Assembly: GCF_013415845.1 (NCBI RefSeq)
Contig: NZ_CP058907.1
Span: 434,001-498,000, forward strand
DNA: 64,000 nt
From: Rhodopseudomonas palustris
GTDB taxonomy: Bacteria; Pseudomonadota; Alphaproteobacteria; Rhizobiales; Xanthobacteraceae
Direction of reading: 5' to 3'
Each line of letters begins with the position of its first letter. Within the stretch, counting starts at the first letter, position 1. A program made the translations under genes and the position numbers. Positions 16,887 through 25,637 of the stretch are shown here, one piece after another. The notes under the pieces were generated by a model. The model did no database searches. It was not told the DNA's origin and saw only the letters and a program-made list of their open reading frames with translations.

Positions 16887-17699
16887 TCACACGCTGCTGA
16901 ATCGCGGCGGGCGCTTTTCGACGAAGCTGGCGACGCCCTCCTTGAAGTCGGCGCTGGCGAGCGAGATCGCCATCTCGCGATTGGCCTCGATCGTCGCTTC
17001 CGCCAGGGTCTGGAACGGCACGTCGTAGAGCTGGCGCTTGATCACCCGCATCGAGGCCGGCGCGACGTTGTCGGCGAGGTCGTGGGCGTAGGCATAGGTC
17101 TGCTCGCGGAGCTGATCGGCCGAATACAGCCGGTTGACCAGCCCCATCCGCAGCGCCTCATCGGCCGCGACCCGGCGGGCGGACAGCAGCAGGTCGAGCG
17201 CGTTGGCGTGGCCGACGATCTGCGGCAGCATCCAGGAGATGCCGTGCTCGGCGATCAGGCCGCGGCGCGCAAAGGCGGTGGTGAACACCGCAGAGTCGAC
17301 GGCGAAGCGAACGTCGCAATACAGCGCGTGCACCAGACCGATGCCCGCCGTGGCGCCGTTGAGCATGCCGATGATCGGCTTGGGAATCGACGGATAGAAC
17401 GCGTAGCGCGTCTGCCAATCGGGGCGACGATTCATGTCGAACGGCGGCAGGTCGGTGGCACGGCGCACGTCGGACGGATCGATCGTCTGCAGTACCTGCA
17501 TGTCGGCGCCGGCACAGAAGCCGCGGCCGGCGCCGGTCAGCACGATGACGCGCACCTCGCTGTCCGCGGCCGCCTGCTGCATGGCCGTTCGTACCTCGCG
17601 CTCCATCACCGGCGTCCACGCATTCATGCGGTCCGGCCGGTTCAGCGTGATAGTCGCGATTCTGTCGGCGACCTCATAGAGGATGTCCTGATAGCTCAA
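16887..17699 (-). CDS. Enoyl-CoA hydratase/isomerase family protein
   Basis: A 270-residue crotonase-fold protein with the CoA/oxyanion segment GAGRGFCAGADM (56-67) and a second oxyanion Gly in NGATAGIGL. Unlike mitochondrial enoyl-CoA hydratase, the two catalytic glutamate positions appear as Val123 and Phe143; instead an AEHG motif with Glu151 is present, seen in a crotonase subfamily. Hydration is therefore not assured, and isomerase or another crotonase chemistry is possible. It is 81 bp downstream of the NTF2-like gene on the minus strand, possibly cotranscribed. Confidence 0.85.
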   Translation of the reverse strand: MSYQDILYEVADRIATITLNRPDRMNAWTPVMEREVRTAMQQAAADSEVRVIVLTGAGRGFCAGADMQVLQTIDPSDVRRATDLPPFDMNRRPDWQTRYAFYPSIPKPIIGMLNGATAGIGLVHALYCDVRFAVDSAVFTTAFARRGLIAEHGISWMLPQIVGHANALDLLLSARRVAADEALRMGLVNRLYSADQLREQTYAYAHDLADNVAPASMRVIKRQLYDVPFQTLAEATIEANREMAISLASADFKEGVASFVEKRPPRFSSV

Positions 17700-17780
17700 C
17701 GGCGTTTCTCCTTTTGTTGATTGTTGTTGGGCGCACGGAGTTCGTCCGTGCTTGTCTCCGCCCGCCGTGGGCGACAGATC

Positions 17781-18281
17781 TCAGGTGCGGCGCGTGCCTT
17801 TGGGCCGGGCCAGATAGTCCTGGGTTTCGGGGCGATGCTGCAGCCAGCCGCTCCATTTGCGGAAGACCTTCGCCATCCGCTCGGGCGCGACGCCGAGCTG
17901 CGCCATTGCCACGCCGCCATTGACCGACTCGCGATACTCCGCGATCAGCTCGCCGCGCAGGACGAATCGGCTCATGCCGTCGATCACCACGCGCTGGCCT
18001 CTGAAATCGGGAACGGTGGAGGTGAAGCTCGACAACGACCAAGCGTAGCCGAGGTCGCCGTTGCAGACCGGGTCGAACATCTCCCAGCGATAATCGGCGG
18101 CGTCGCGATGAAACAGATCCTGCATCATCGTGGCGATCTCGGCGCGGCCGATGTGCGGGCCGTAGATGTAGTCGTGATACGTCGCGTCTTCGGTGAAATG
18201 GCCGGCGAACCGTGCGCCGTCGCCGGATTCCGCCGCGCGGGTCAGGCTCTCCAGCAGCCGCGCGAACTCCTCGCTCGTCAT
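17781..18281 (-). CDS. NTF2/SnoaL-like protein
   Basis: A protein of 166 residues from the ATG at 18281, with AAGGGAG as ribosome site; the frame is open further upstream but overlaps the next gene. Residues about 5-120 have the cone-shaped NTF2/SnoaL pattern: an N-terminal helix, then a GARFAGHFTEDATYHDYIYG stretch, and later the RGQRVVIDGMSRFVLR strands. Such proteins bind or isomerise small molecules, or have no catalytic role; the substrate is unknown. The C-terminal 40 residues are basic and lie outside the fold. It probably shares a transcript with the crotonase downstream. Confidence 0.75.
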   Translation of the reverse strand: MTSEEFARLLESLTRAAESGDGARFAGHFTEDATYHDYIYGPHIGRAEIATMMQDLFHRDAADYRWEMFDPVCNGDLGYAWSLSSFTSTVPDFRGQRVVIDGMSRFVLRGELIAEYRESVNGGVAMAQLGVAPERMAKVFRKWSGWLQHRPETQDYLARPKGTRRT

Positions 18282-18384
18282 GCTCACTCCCTTGCTGCCC
18301 CGGTCATGGCTGCCGAAGCTTGGCAAAGAGCTTAGCAATCGCCGCGGTCGCGAGGGAAGCGCATTTGCGGCGGGGAGCCCGGCG

Positions 18385-19182
18385 TTATTCCGCGGCCTCA
18401 CGCAACGCGGCGACCGGTTCGCCGAGCGGCGTGCGCGACAGCCAGTGATCGAGGAAGTGTTCGAGCCAGATTCGTTCGGCGAGATCGTGCACGGCGCGAT
18501 CGGCAAAATGCTCGCGCCGTGGTCGCGCGCCGGGAAGCGAAAGCCGGTCGTGTCCCTTGGTGGTCCAGCGATGCATCATCGCCGAGGTGACGTCAGGATG
18601 GAATTGAAAGCCGTAGGCCGTATCGCTGCGGATCGCCTGCACCGGGAAGTCGCCGCCTTCCGCCAACAGATCCGCGCCGGCCGGCAGCTCGAAGCCTTCG
18701 ACGTGCCAGTGATACACTTGGCGCGGCCAGTGCGCGCACATCGCGCGGCCGGCGGCGGTGGGACGGATGTCGTAGTAGCCGACCTCAGCGCGGCCGTGCT
18801 GATGCGGCGCGACGCGGGCGCCGAGCTGCTTGGCCAGCATCTGTGCGCCCAGGCAGATGCCGAGAAATGGCCGCCGTTCCTTCATCGGCACCGCGATCCA
18901 ATCGATCTCGCGGCGGATGTAATCGTCCGGATCGTTGGCGCTCATCGGACCGCCGAAGATCACCGCGCCGGCGTGATCGTCGAGCGAATGCGGCAGGGGA
19001 TCGCCGAACCGCGGCCGACGAATGTCCAGCGGATGGCCGAGCGCGCGCAGCGCGTTGCCGACTCGGCCGGGTGTCGAGGTTTCCTGGTGCAGCACGATCA
19101 GCACCGGCCTGGGATCATTGGTCTTCGCAGGTTGCAGCGCGGGCGAAGCCACCCGGCCGCAATCAGTCAGTCGAACAAGCAT
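18385..19182 (-). CDS. Class I glutamine amidotransferase-like protein
   Basis: A protein of 265 residues from the ATG at 19182 (the start is uncertain; no clear ribosome site). The GATase fold shows the nucleophile elbow GICLGAQML (C110) and FQFHPDVTS (H195, D197). In most class I amidotransferases the third residue is Glu in HPE, so the Asp here is a conservative but notable change. The family includes GMP synthase-like GATases of unknown role, some of them gamma-glutamyl hydrolases or regulators. It ends 103 bp upstream of the NTF2-like start, on the same strand. Confidence 0.8.
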   Translation of the reverse strand: MLVRLTDCGRVASPALQPAKTNDPRPVLIVLHQETSTPGRVGNALRALGHPLDIRRPRFGDPLPHSLDDHAGAVIFGGPMSANDPDDYIRREIDWIAVPMKERRPFLGICLGAQMLAKQLGARVAPHQHGRAEVGYYDIRPTAAGRAMCAHWPRQVYHWHVEGFELPAGADLLAEGGDFPVQAIRSDTAYGFQFHPDVTSAMMHRWTTKGHDRLSLPGARPRREHFADRAVHDLAERIWLEHFLDHWLSRTPLGEPVAALREAAE

Positions 19183-19302
19183 GGGAGGGTCAGTCCAGAG
19201 CCGCGCCGAACAGGATTGCCGCACCGCCGGTCAGAATGTCCGGCGGAAGATGACAAATCCTTAAAGCAAGCCCCGGGCCAGAATATGTCCCGGCGTCCCG
19301 CG

Positions 19303-20103
19303 TCAGCGGCGGCGCAACTGGAAGCCGCTGACGGCGGCGGCGATGAAGCCGCGCGGGAAGAACCGCAGCAGGAACGGCACGATCTTCACGCCGAGGCCGG
19401 GCAGCACGATCCGCTTGTTGTTCATCAGTCCCTGATAGGCCTGACGTGCGACCTCGGCGGGGGTGACGTTGAGCACGGCGCTGTCGAAACCCGGCTCGAA
19501 ACCGGCGCGGTTCTGGAACTCGGTCTGCACCGGGCCGGGGCACAGCGCGGTGACGCGCACGCCCTTCGGCCCGAGCTCCTGATGCATCGCCTCGCTGAAC
19601 GACAGCACATAGGCCTTGGACGCGTAGTACACCGCCATGCCGGGGCCGGGCAGGAAGCCGGCGATCGACGCGACATTGAGGATGCCGCCGCGAAGCCGTG
19701 CGATGCTGTCGGCAAACCGCAGCGTCAGATCGGTGAGCGCCCTGTTATTGACGTCGATGATACCAAGCTGGCTTTCACGATCGAGCTCCATCGCCCGGCC
19801 GAATAGTCCGTATCCGGCGTTGTTGACGAGGTACTCGACCTCGACGCCGGCAGCGGCAAGCGCCGCGATGATCTGCTCGGCCGCGTCGGGCTTACCGAGA
19901 TCGCACGCGATTACGATCGGTTCCGGCCCGCCCTTGGCGCGGATCTCAGCCGCCAGCGATTCGAGCCGGTCGCCACGCCGCGCCACCAGGGCCACCCGAT
20001 GAGCATTGTCTGCAAAAATTCGCGCCAGTTCGACACCGATCCCGGCCGATGCGCCTGTAATCAACGTTACACGTTCAGTCACGACAGGAAACTCATGTTT
20101 CAA
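19303..20103 (-). CDS. Short-chain dehydrogenase/reductase
   Basis: A 266-residue classical SDR. The NAD(P)-binding motif TGASAGIG lies at 16-23, NNAG near 94-97, and the catalytic residues Ser146, Tyr159 and Lys163 sit in the YxxxK pattern within VYYASKAY. The C-terminal 25 residues are basic and hydrophobic (LLRFFPRGFIAAAVSGFQ), suggesting membrane association. Substrate unknown; close in style to the DltE/YqjQ-type membrane-associated SDRs. It is separated by 120 bp from the amidotransferase gene. Confidence 0.9.
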   Translation of the reverse strand: MKHEFPVVTERVTLITGASAGIGVELARIFADNAHRVALVARRGDRLESLAAEIRAKGGPEPIVIACDLGKPDAAEQIIAALAAAGVEVEYLVNNAGYGLFGRAMELDRESQLGIIDVNNRALTDLTLRFADSIARLRGGILNVASIAGFLPGPGMAVYYASKAYVLSFSEAMHQELGPKGVRVTALCPGPVQTEFQNRAGFEPGFDSAVLNVTPAEVARQAYQGLMNNKRIVLPGLGVKIVPFLLRFFPRGFIAAAVSGFQLRRR

Positions 20104-20264
20104 AATGGGCCGAACGGCCTCCGGGGAACAGCTATGGCCTTATGCGGGAAGCAAGCAGCGTGCAAGGGCCCATGCGGCTCGCAGGACTGAAACTCACGCT
20201 GACGCGGTGAGGTGTGTGACACAGGTACGGGTTCCCGTTACCCGAGGTTTCACCGCATTGCTGG

Positions 20265-20792
20265 TTAGTTGGCGGGATCGACCTCGGCGACACTCCCCAT
20301 CGTCGTACCGCCCTGGGCGGCACCGGGCGCAACGGGAGCTGCGGCAGCTACCTTCTGGCGCAGGGTGACGCGGTCGCGGGTCGAGACCGCCAACAGATCG
20401 GCTGCGCGCCACACCACGTTCTCTTCAAACTCCGTGACGGTGCCGTCAGCGTACACCAGCTCCCACATCATTTCGACGATCCGGAGCCGGCCCTGCTCAT
20501 TCACCGAACGCATGATCACGCTCGTGAAATGATAAAGGTCAACGGCCTCGCCTTCGACCAGTGTCGCCGAGGCGATCAGCCGGGTGGCGGTTGCGGCATC
20601 GAGACCGAAGCGCTGTTCGAGCAATGAATGCAGCTTTTGCTTTTCGACTTCCGACGGATCGCCGTCGATCGAAATCACATGGATCAGCAGCGCCGTGGCG
20701 GCGAGGCGGTAGCCGCCGTCATCGAGCGTCAGCTCGTCCGGGGCGCTCGGGGCGACGACATCGGTGATGAATTGGCGCAGTTTATCCAGCAT
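20265..20792 (-). CDS. TerB-like (DUF533/TerB superfamily) protein
   Basis: A protein of 175 residues from the ATG at 20792. An upstream in-frame extension exists, but the family-like sequence begins at MLDKLRQFITDV. Residues about 25-140 are all-helical, with the TerB pattern of acidic pairs (ISIDGDPSEVEKQKL, VYADGTVTEFEENVV) that in this superfamily bind metal or sit at membranes in stress responses. The C-terminus is Ala/Pro-rich. No tellurite genes are adjacent; the P450 gene lies 132 bp upstream on the same strand. Confidence 0.8.
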   Translation of the reverse strand: MLDKLRQFITDVVAPSAPDELTLDDGGYRLAATALLIHVISIDGDPSEVEKQKLHSLLEQRFGLDAATATRLIASATLVEGEAVDLYHFTSVIMRSVNEQGRLRIVEMMWELVYADGTVTEFEENVVWRAADLLAVSTRDRVTLRQKVAAAAPVAPGAAQGGTTMGSVAEVDPAN

Positions 20793-20924
20793 CGTCTCTC
20801 GTCTTTCGATGGGGGCGACGGCTCGTCGCTCTATGGCGTGGAAAGGGAACGCCCGCAATCCTGCCCCGGTTCCGGGGAGTTCCATGACGGTTTGGCAATG
20901 CGCGAGCTTCAAGGTGACGCGGGC

Positions 20925-22310
20925 TCAGCGTGGCGTCAGCCGGAACAGTGGCGACCGATCGGGCTGGGTGGTGACGATCCCGATCGGGATCACCGGCTCG
21001 GTGTCGATCAGCTCGATCCGGAACGTGCCGACGATTTTCGCCAGGGCCAGCGTCGCTTCGACCAGGGCGAAGTGCGCCCCGATGCAGACCCGCGGGCCGA
21101 CGCCGAACGGCAGGTAGGCGAATCGGTCCGGTGAGGGGGCGCCCGGCAGAAAGCGCTCCGGTACGAACGCGTTCGGCTCGCTCCAGAGCTTGTCGTGCCG
21201 GTGCAGCAGCCATGGCGCGATCAGCATCACGTCGTGCTTGCGGACGGCGAAGCCGGCGACCTGGTCGGGCCCCGCTGCTTCCCGCACGATCAGGAACGCG
21301 GGCGGATACAGCCGCAGCGTCTCGTCGAGCACCGCACGGGTGAATGGCAGCCGCTCGATCTCGGTCCCACCGAGGCCGACCCGGCGAACTTCATTGGCCA
21401 ACCGCTCCTGGGCGTCGGGATCCAGCGCCAGCAGGTACAGCGCCCAGAACAGCGCCGTAGCGGTTGTCTCGTGCCCGGCCAGGATCATGGTGGCGACCTG
21501 ATCGCCGAGCTGCGCGTCGGTGAATGCTTCGCCGGTTTCCGGGTCGCGGGCCGCCAGCATCAGTTCGAACAGGTCGCGCGGCGGAGCGCCTTCGGCCTTG
21601 CCGGCCGCGCGCCGCGCAGCGATCAGTTCGCCGATGAATCGGGTCCAGCGCCGGCGAAACAGCGCGCGCGAAACATCCTGTGGCGTTGGCCAGCCGAGCG
21701 GCAGCAGCAGATCGAGAAATCGCGGGCTCGCCAGCCGGGTGCCGTAGTCGATCACAAAGCCGCGCAGCGCCTGGCCGTGCGTCCCCATCTCGAACGAGAA
21801 CATCGTCCGCCCGGCGATCTCCAGCGCCAGATGCTGCATGGTTTCGCGCAAGTCCAGGGGGATGCCGGTCTTGCGACGCAGCCCCTCGACAACCTCGTCC
21901 GTCGCCGACGCCATATGCGGCACCAGCGTTGCGACGGCCCGCGGGGTGAATGCCGGCGCCAGCGTCCGGCGCTGATGCTTCCAGGCGCGGCCTTCGGCCA
22001 GCAGAAGTCCCTCGCCGAGCATCGGCCGCAGCACGCGAATTCCGGTGGCGGTACGGCGATAGTTGTCAGTGTTATCGACCAGCACGTGCCGGATCGCGTC
22101 CGGCGTGTTGAGGATGTAGCTGGAATGGGCGAAGAACCGGCCCCTGACGACATCGTCCTGGTAGGCGCGGTCGCCCCAGCTCGCGATCGCATTGTGGCGG
22201 ATCGCCGCGAGCCGGCCGAGCGCCGAGAGATTCTCCGGCGCACGCGGGGGCGTCGGCGGGATCAGCGGTGCACGGGATGCCGGGCGGTCGTCGATTGCGG
22301 CGATGCTCAC
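20925..22310 (-). CDS. Cytochrome P450 monooxygenase
   Basis: A protein of 461 residues from a GTG at 22310 with GGGAG upstream; the frame remains open to 22388. Signatures are the I-helix AGHETT (278-283), ExxR E330-R333 in LDETLRLYPP, and the heme-thiolate loop FGVGPRVCIG with Cys409. It resembles bacterial class CYP of the fatty-acid/terpenoid hydroxylating type, but the substrate is unknown. No ferredoxin or reductase is adjacent, so electrons must come from elsewhere. It runs in the same direction as the 2-hydroxyacid dehydrogenase upstream, 120 bp away. Confidence 0.92.
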   Translation of the reverse strand: MSIAAIDDRPASRAPLIPPTPPRAPENLSALGRLAAIRHNAIASWGDRAYQDDVVRGRFFAHSSYILNTPDAIRHVLVDNTDNYRRTATGIRVLRPMLGEGLLLAEGRAWKHQRRTLAPAFTPRAVATLVPHMASATDEVVEGLRRKTGIPLDLRETMQHLALEIAGRTMFSFEMGTHGQALRGFVIDYGTRLASPRFLDLLLPLGWPTPQDVSRALFRRRWTRFIGELIAARRAAGKAEGAPPRDLFELMLAARDPETGEAFTDAQLGDQVATMILAGHETTATALFWALYLLALDPDAQERLANEVRRVGLGGTEIERLPFTRAVLDETLRLYPPAFLIVREAAGPDQVAGFAVRKHDVMLIAPWLLHRHDKLWSEPNAFVPERFLPGAPSPDRFAYLPFGVGPRVCIGAHFALVEATLALAKIVGTFRIELIDTEPVIPIGIVTTQPDRSPLFRLTPR

Positions 22311-22430
22311 CTCGAACCCACTCCCTCGTCGTTGTCCAACGAAGGTAGTGTGGGAAACGGGCAGGGAGAAGGCGCCGACGGAACCCACGCGCGAGGCGTT
22401 AGGCCGCAGCAGACCGCTTGGAAACGGAGA

Positions 22431-23432
22431 TCAGAGCATCCCGGGCAGGACGCGATCCGGCGGCTTATGATTATCCAGGAAGGTGCGGATGTTGATGATC
22501 ACCTTCTCGCCCATCTCGACACGGCCCTCGATCGTGGCCGAGCCCATGTGCGGCAGCAGCACCACCTTGCCGTGCTTGGCGAGCCGGACCAGCTTCGGAT
22601 TGACCGCGGGCTCGTGCTCGTAAACGTCGAGGCCGGCGCCGGCGATGTCGCCGGCTTCGATCAGCTTGGTCAGGGTTTCTTCGTCGATCACCTCGCCGCG
22701 CGCGGTGTTGACGATGAAGGCGTCCTTGCGGACCAGTTTCAGACGCCGCGCTGACAACAAATGGAACGTTGCCGGGGTGTGCGGACAGTTCACCGAGATG
22801 ATGTCCATCCGCGCCAGCATCTGGTCGAGCGAATCCCAGTAGGTCGCCCCGAGTTCGTCGGCGATCCGCGGCGCGACCGGCTTGCGGTTGTGATAGTGGA
22901 TCTGCAGCCCGAAGGCGCGGGCGCGGCGCGCCACCGCCTGGCCGATCCGGCCCATGCCGATGATGCCGAGCCGCTTGCCGCCGAGCCTGCGGCCGAGCAT
23001 CCAGGTCGGTGACCAGCCGGGCCATTCGCCGCCATCGGTCAACAGCGCAGCACCCTCGATCATCCGCCGCGGCACCGCGAGGATGAGCGCCATGGTCATG
23101 TCGGCGGTGTCTTCGGTCAGAACTTTGGGGGTGTTGGTGACGGTGATGCCGCGCGCATGCGCTGCGGCCACGTCGAGATTGTCGATGCCGTTGCCGAAAT
23201 GCGCGATCAGCCGCAGCTTGCAGTCGGGCTGGTTGACCATCGCGGCGGTGATCTCGTCGGTCACCGTTGGTACCAGGACGTCGGCGGTGCGGGCGGCTTC
23301 GGCGAGCTGCTCGGCGGTCATCGGGACATCGTCGAGATTCAGCCGGGCGTCGAACAGCTCACGCATCCGGGTTTCGATCGAGTCCGGAAGCTTGCGGGTG
23401 ACGACGACCAGAGGCTTTTTCTTAACCGACAT
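22431..23432 (-). CDS. D-isomer-specific 2-hydroxyacid dehydrogenase (glyoxylate/hydroxypyruvate reductase type)
   Basis: A 333-residue NAD(P)-dependent enzyme. The Rossmann motif is GIIGMGRIGQ near 157-166; VNTARGEVIDE (catalytic Arg) and LLPHMGSAT (catalytic His) follow, with the conserved HYHNRK coenzyme-specificity loop. The N-terminal VVTRKLPDSI start and overall style match glyoxylate reductases of the GyaR group, which reduce glyoxylate or hydroxypyruvate. It is divergent from the SH3 gene at 23667. Confidence 0.88.
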   Translation of the reverse strand: MSVKKKPLVVVTRKLPDSIETRMRELFDARLNLDDVPMTAEQLAEAARTADVLVPTVTDEITAAMVNQPDCKLRLIAHFGNGIDNLDVAAAHARGITVTNTPKVLTEDTADMTMALILAVPRRMIEGAALLTDGGEWPGWSPTWMLGRRLGGKRLGIIGMGRIGQAVARRARAFGLQIHYHNRKPVAPRIADELGATYWDSLDQMLARMDIISVNCPHTPATFHLLSARRLKLVRKDAFIVNTARGEVIDEETLTKLIEAGDIAGAGLDVYEHEPAVNPKLVRLAKHGKVVLLPHMGSATIEGRVEMGEKVIINIRTFLDNHKPPDRVLPGML

Positions 23433-23666
23433 TCCAACGCTCTCTGACGAGCTTAACGAGATCGTTTAGTCCCCGTTAACTCAGCTGTTCGACACTCCCG
23501 CAGCAGCGTGACCACAGGGGCCGGTCCCGACCATAAGGTCCCTTCCGTTCCTTGGGTTACCGGATGCCTTCCGGCCTTCTCTAGCAGAAGACCGCGCCAA
23601 GACAAGGACCCCTGGGTTTCGCCGGAGACGGCCGCGCCGCAAATCCCGCGACGAAGAGGCGTGTCG

Positions 23667-24191
23667 ATGACGATGAAATACCTGATGGCGGTAACGGCGT
23701 TCGCAGGTGCGATGATTTGCGCCGCGACCTTCGCGCACGCCGGCAAGGAGTCACCATTGTCGGCGAGCGGACTGCCGGTGCCGCGATACGTCAGTCTTAA
23801 GTCTGATCACGTCAATGTCCGGGTCGGGCCGACCAAGGACAACGACGTCGCCTGGGTCTACACCCGCGCCGGCCTGCCGGTCGAAGTCACGGCCGAGTTC
23901 GAGAACTGGCGCCGGGTTCGGGACTCCGAGGGCGCCGAGGGGTGGGTATATCACTCGCTCCTGTCCGGTCGCCGCACCGCGGTCGTCACCATGAAGGACA
24001 AAGACGGCTTGGCGCCGCTGTATGAGAACGCCAGCTCCGGCAGCGCCGTGGTGGCCCGGCTGCAGGCCGGCGTGGTGGCCCAGGTCAAGCGCTGCGACAT
24101 GAAATGGTGCCGGATCGTCGGGAGTGGCTTCGACGGCTGGATCGAGAAGCTGCAGCTGTGGGGCGTTTACGCCGACGAGCAGGTCAACTGA
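23667..24191 (+). CDS. Secreted SH3-domain protein (DUF1058-like)
   Basis: A protein of 174 residues from the ATG at 23667, which has AAGAGG seven bases upstream; the frame is open earlier without family support. A signal peptide of about 24 residues ends near FAHAG. Two SH3-like segments follow: SDHVNVRVGPTKDNDVAWVY and, in the second half, YENASSGSAVVARLQAGV. Such SH3b proteins bind peptidoglycan or act as periplasmic scaffolds. The function is not known beyond this. It is convergent with irr, whose terminator occupies the gap. Confidence 0.85.
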   Translation: MTMKYLMAVTAFAGAMICAATFAHAGKESPLSASGLPVPRYVSLKSDHVNVRVGPTKDNDVAWVYTRAGLPVEVTAEFENWRRVRDSEGAEGWVYHSLLSGRRTAVVTMKDKDGLAPLYENASSGSAVVARLQAGVVAQVKRCDMKWCRIVGSGFDGWIEKLQLWGVYADEQVN

Positions 24192-24231
24192 TTGCCCCCG
24201 CGGCCGATGCGTGAGGCCGGCAAGGGCGCGC

Positions 24232-24262
24232 AAAAAAGCCCGAGGGCATGCTGCGCTCGGGC
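24232..24262 (-). terminator. Rho-independent terminator of irr
   Basis: On the minus strand, GCCCGAG pairs with CTCGGGC across an 11-nt loop and is followed by six T. It lies 37 bp beyond the irr stop and between two convergent genes. Confidence 0.85.
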
Positions 24263-24298
24263 CAGAACCATCACCAAGAATAACTCGAAAGACGGCGC

Positions 24299-24790
24299 TC
24301 AGCCCTTCTTTCGCAGACGCACGACGACGTCCACCCGGGCGATCTCGTAGCCCTCGGGAACATCCGGGGTCGCCTTGAGTTCGAGCTCGGCATTCGGAAT
24401 GTCGATCAGCTCGTGGTTGTTTTCGAGGTAGAAGTGCTGGTGCGCCGACACGTTGGTGTCGAAATAGGTCTTAGTGCCGTCGACACTGACCTGGCGCAGC
24501 AGACCGACGTCGGTCAGCTGGTTCAGGGTATTGTACACGGTCGCCAGCGACACCGGGACCTTGGCCTGACTGGCCTCTTCGTACAGCATTTCAGCGGTGA
24601 GATGCCGGTCGCCCTTGCCGAACAGCAGCCAACCGAGCGCCATGCGCTGCCGGGTCGGACGCAGGCCGACCGACTGCAGCATCTCGTTCACATCATGCCA
24701 CGGGCAGCCGTTCAGCCGAGGCTCCGCATGCGAGTGTGCCTCGTGCACCGGTTCCTCTTGCAAAAATGCCACTCGTTCACCGATGTCCAC
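24299..24790 (-). CDS. irr: Iron response regulator Irr (Fur family)
   Basis: A 163-residue Fur-family protein. The N-terminal heme regulatory motif GCPWHD has Cys29, matching the Bradyrhizobium Irr position where heme triggers degradation of the protein. The HTH recognition region is RPTRQRMALGWLLFGKG and VSLATVYNTLNQL. The second heme-binding histidine cluster is H117-Q118-H119 rather than the triple His of B. japonicum. Irr links iron and heme status to gene expression. It is divergent from fabA, with a 258-bp gap; a hairpin terminator follows. Confidence 0.96.
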   Translation of the reverse strand: MDIGERVAFLQEEPVHEAHSHAEPRLNGCPWHDVNEMLQSVGLRPTRQRMALGWLLFGKGDRHLTAEMLYEEASQAKVPVSLATVYNTLNQLTDVGLLRQVSVDGTKTYFDTNVSAHQHFYLENNHELIDIPNAELELKATPDVPEGYEIARVDVVVRLRKKG

Positions 24791-25048
24791 TTCCGCAACC
24801 CCTAATGCGCACCTGCCAGAAACCCGACCGTTTGATTATAGGAAGCATTCCTTGTTGGTGCAAGCGCTTCGCAACTGGCGAAGCTCGGTCATTTTGCTTA
24901 AGTAAGATCCCGGAGGTGCCGCTAGGCGGGGCAATATGCCTATGTTACAGACCCGCGCATTCACCGGGCGCGCCTCGCGCACGCACCGAAATCCGGCCGC
25001 GTGGGCCGCCAAATCCTCTCGAACGAATTCAGAAAAAGGCATCGTCGC

Positions 25049-25576
25049 ATGCGGGACCGTCGCTCCAGCTACGAATACGAAGATCTGCTGGCCTGCGGCC
25101 GGGGCGAACTGTTCGGCGCTGGGAACGCCCAGCTGCCGCTGCCGCCGATGCTGATGTTCGATCGCATCACCACCATCACCGAAGACGGCGGCGAGTTCGG
25201 CAAGGGCCACGTTCGCGCCGAGCTCGACGTCAATCCGGACCTCTGGTTCTTCGCCTGCCACTTCAAGAACGATCCGGTGATGCCGGGCTGTCTCGGCCTC
25301 GATGCGATGTGGCAGATGGTCGGCTTCTTTCTCGGCTGGGTCGGCGGCGAAGGTCCGGGCCGTGCGCTTGGCCTCGGGGAACTAAAGTTCACCGGGCAGG
25401 TGCTGCCGAACATCAGCAAAGTCGTCTACAATGTCGATATCAAGCGGGTGATGCGCTCCAAGCTTTGGCTCGGCATTGCCGATGGCTGGCTTTCGGCCGA
25501 CGACGAGATCATCTACCGCGCAAAGGATCTGAAAGTCGGTCTGTTCAAGCAGACGGCGCAGCCGGTTGCTGGCTAG
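25049..25576 (+). CDS. fabA: 3-hydroxydecanoyl-ACP dehydratase/isomerase
   Basis: A protein of 175 residues from the ATG at 25049, with an AAAAAGG ribosome site; the frame opens 48 bp earlier without family support. FabA dehydrates 3-hydroxydecanoyl-ACP and isomerises it to the cis-3 product, the entry to unsaturated fatty acids. The catalytic pair His71 and Asp85 corresponds to His70 and Asp84 of the E. coli enzyme; the [13 protein letters not shown] helix surrounds the Asp. It is followed 61 bp later by fabB, the classic partner, and is divergent from irr. Confidence 0.97.
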   Translation: MRDRRSSYEYEDLLACGRGELFGAGNAQLPLPPMLMFDRITTITEDGGEFGKGHVRAELDVNPDLWFFACHFKNDPVMPGCLGLDAMWQMVGFFLGWVGGEGPGRALGLGELKFTGQVLPNISKVVYNVDIKRVMRSKLWLGIADGWLSADDEIIYRAKDLKVGLFKQTAQPVAG

Positions 25577-25637
25577 CGAGTGCTAGCCGAGCCGTGTCTT
25601 CAGCCGCGAACGACCCTGGAATGAACGAGGCGATCAC

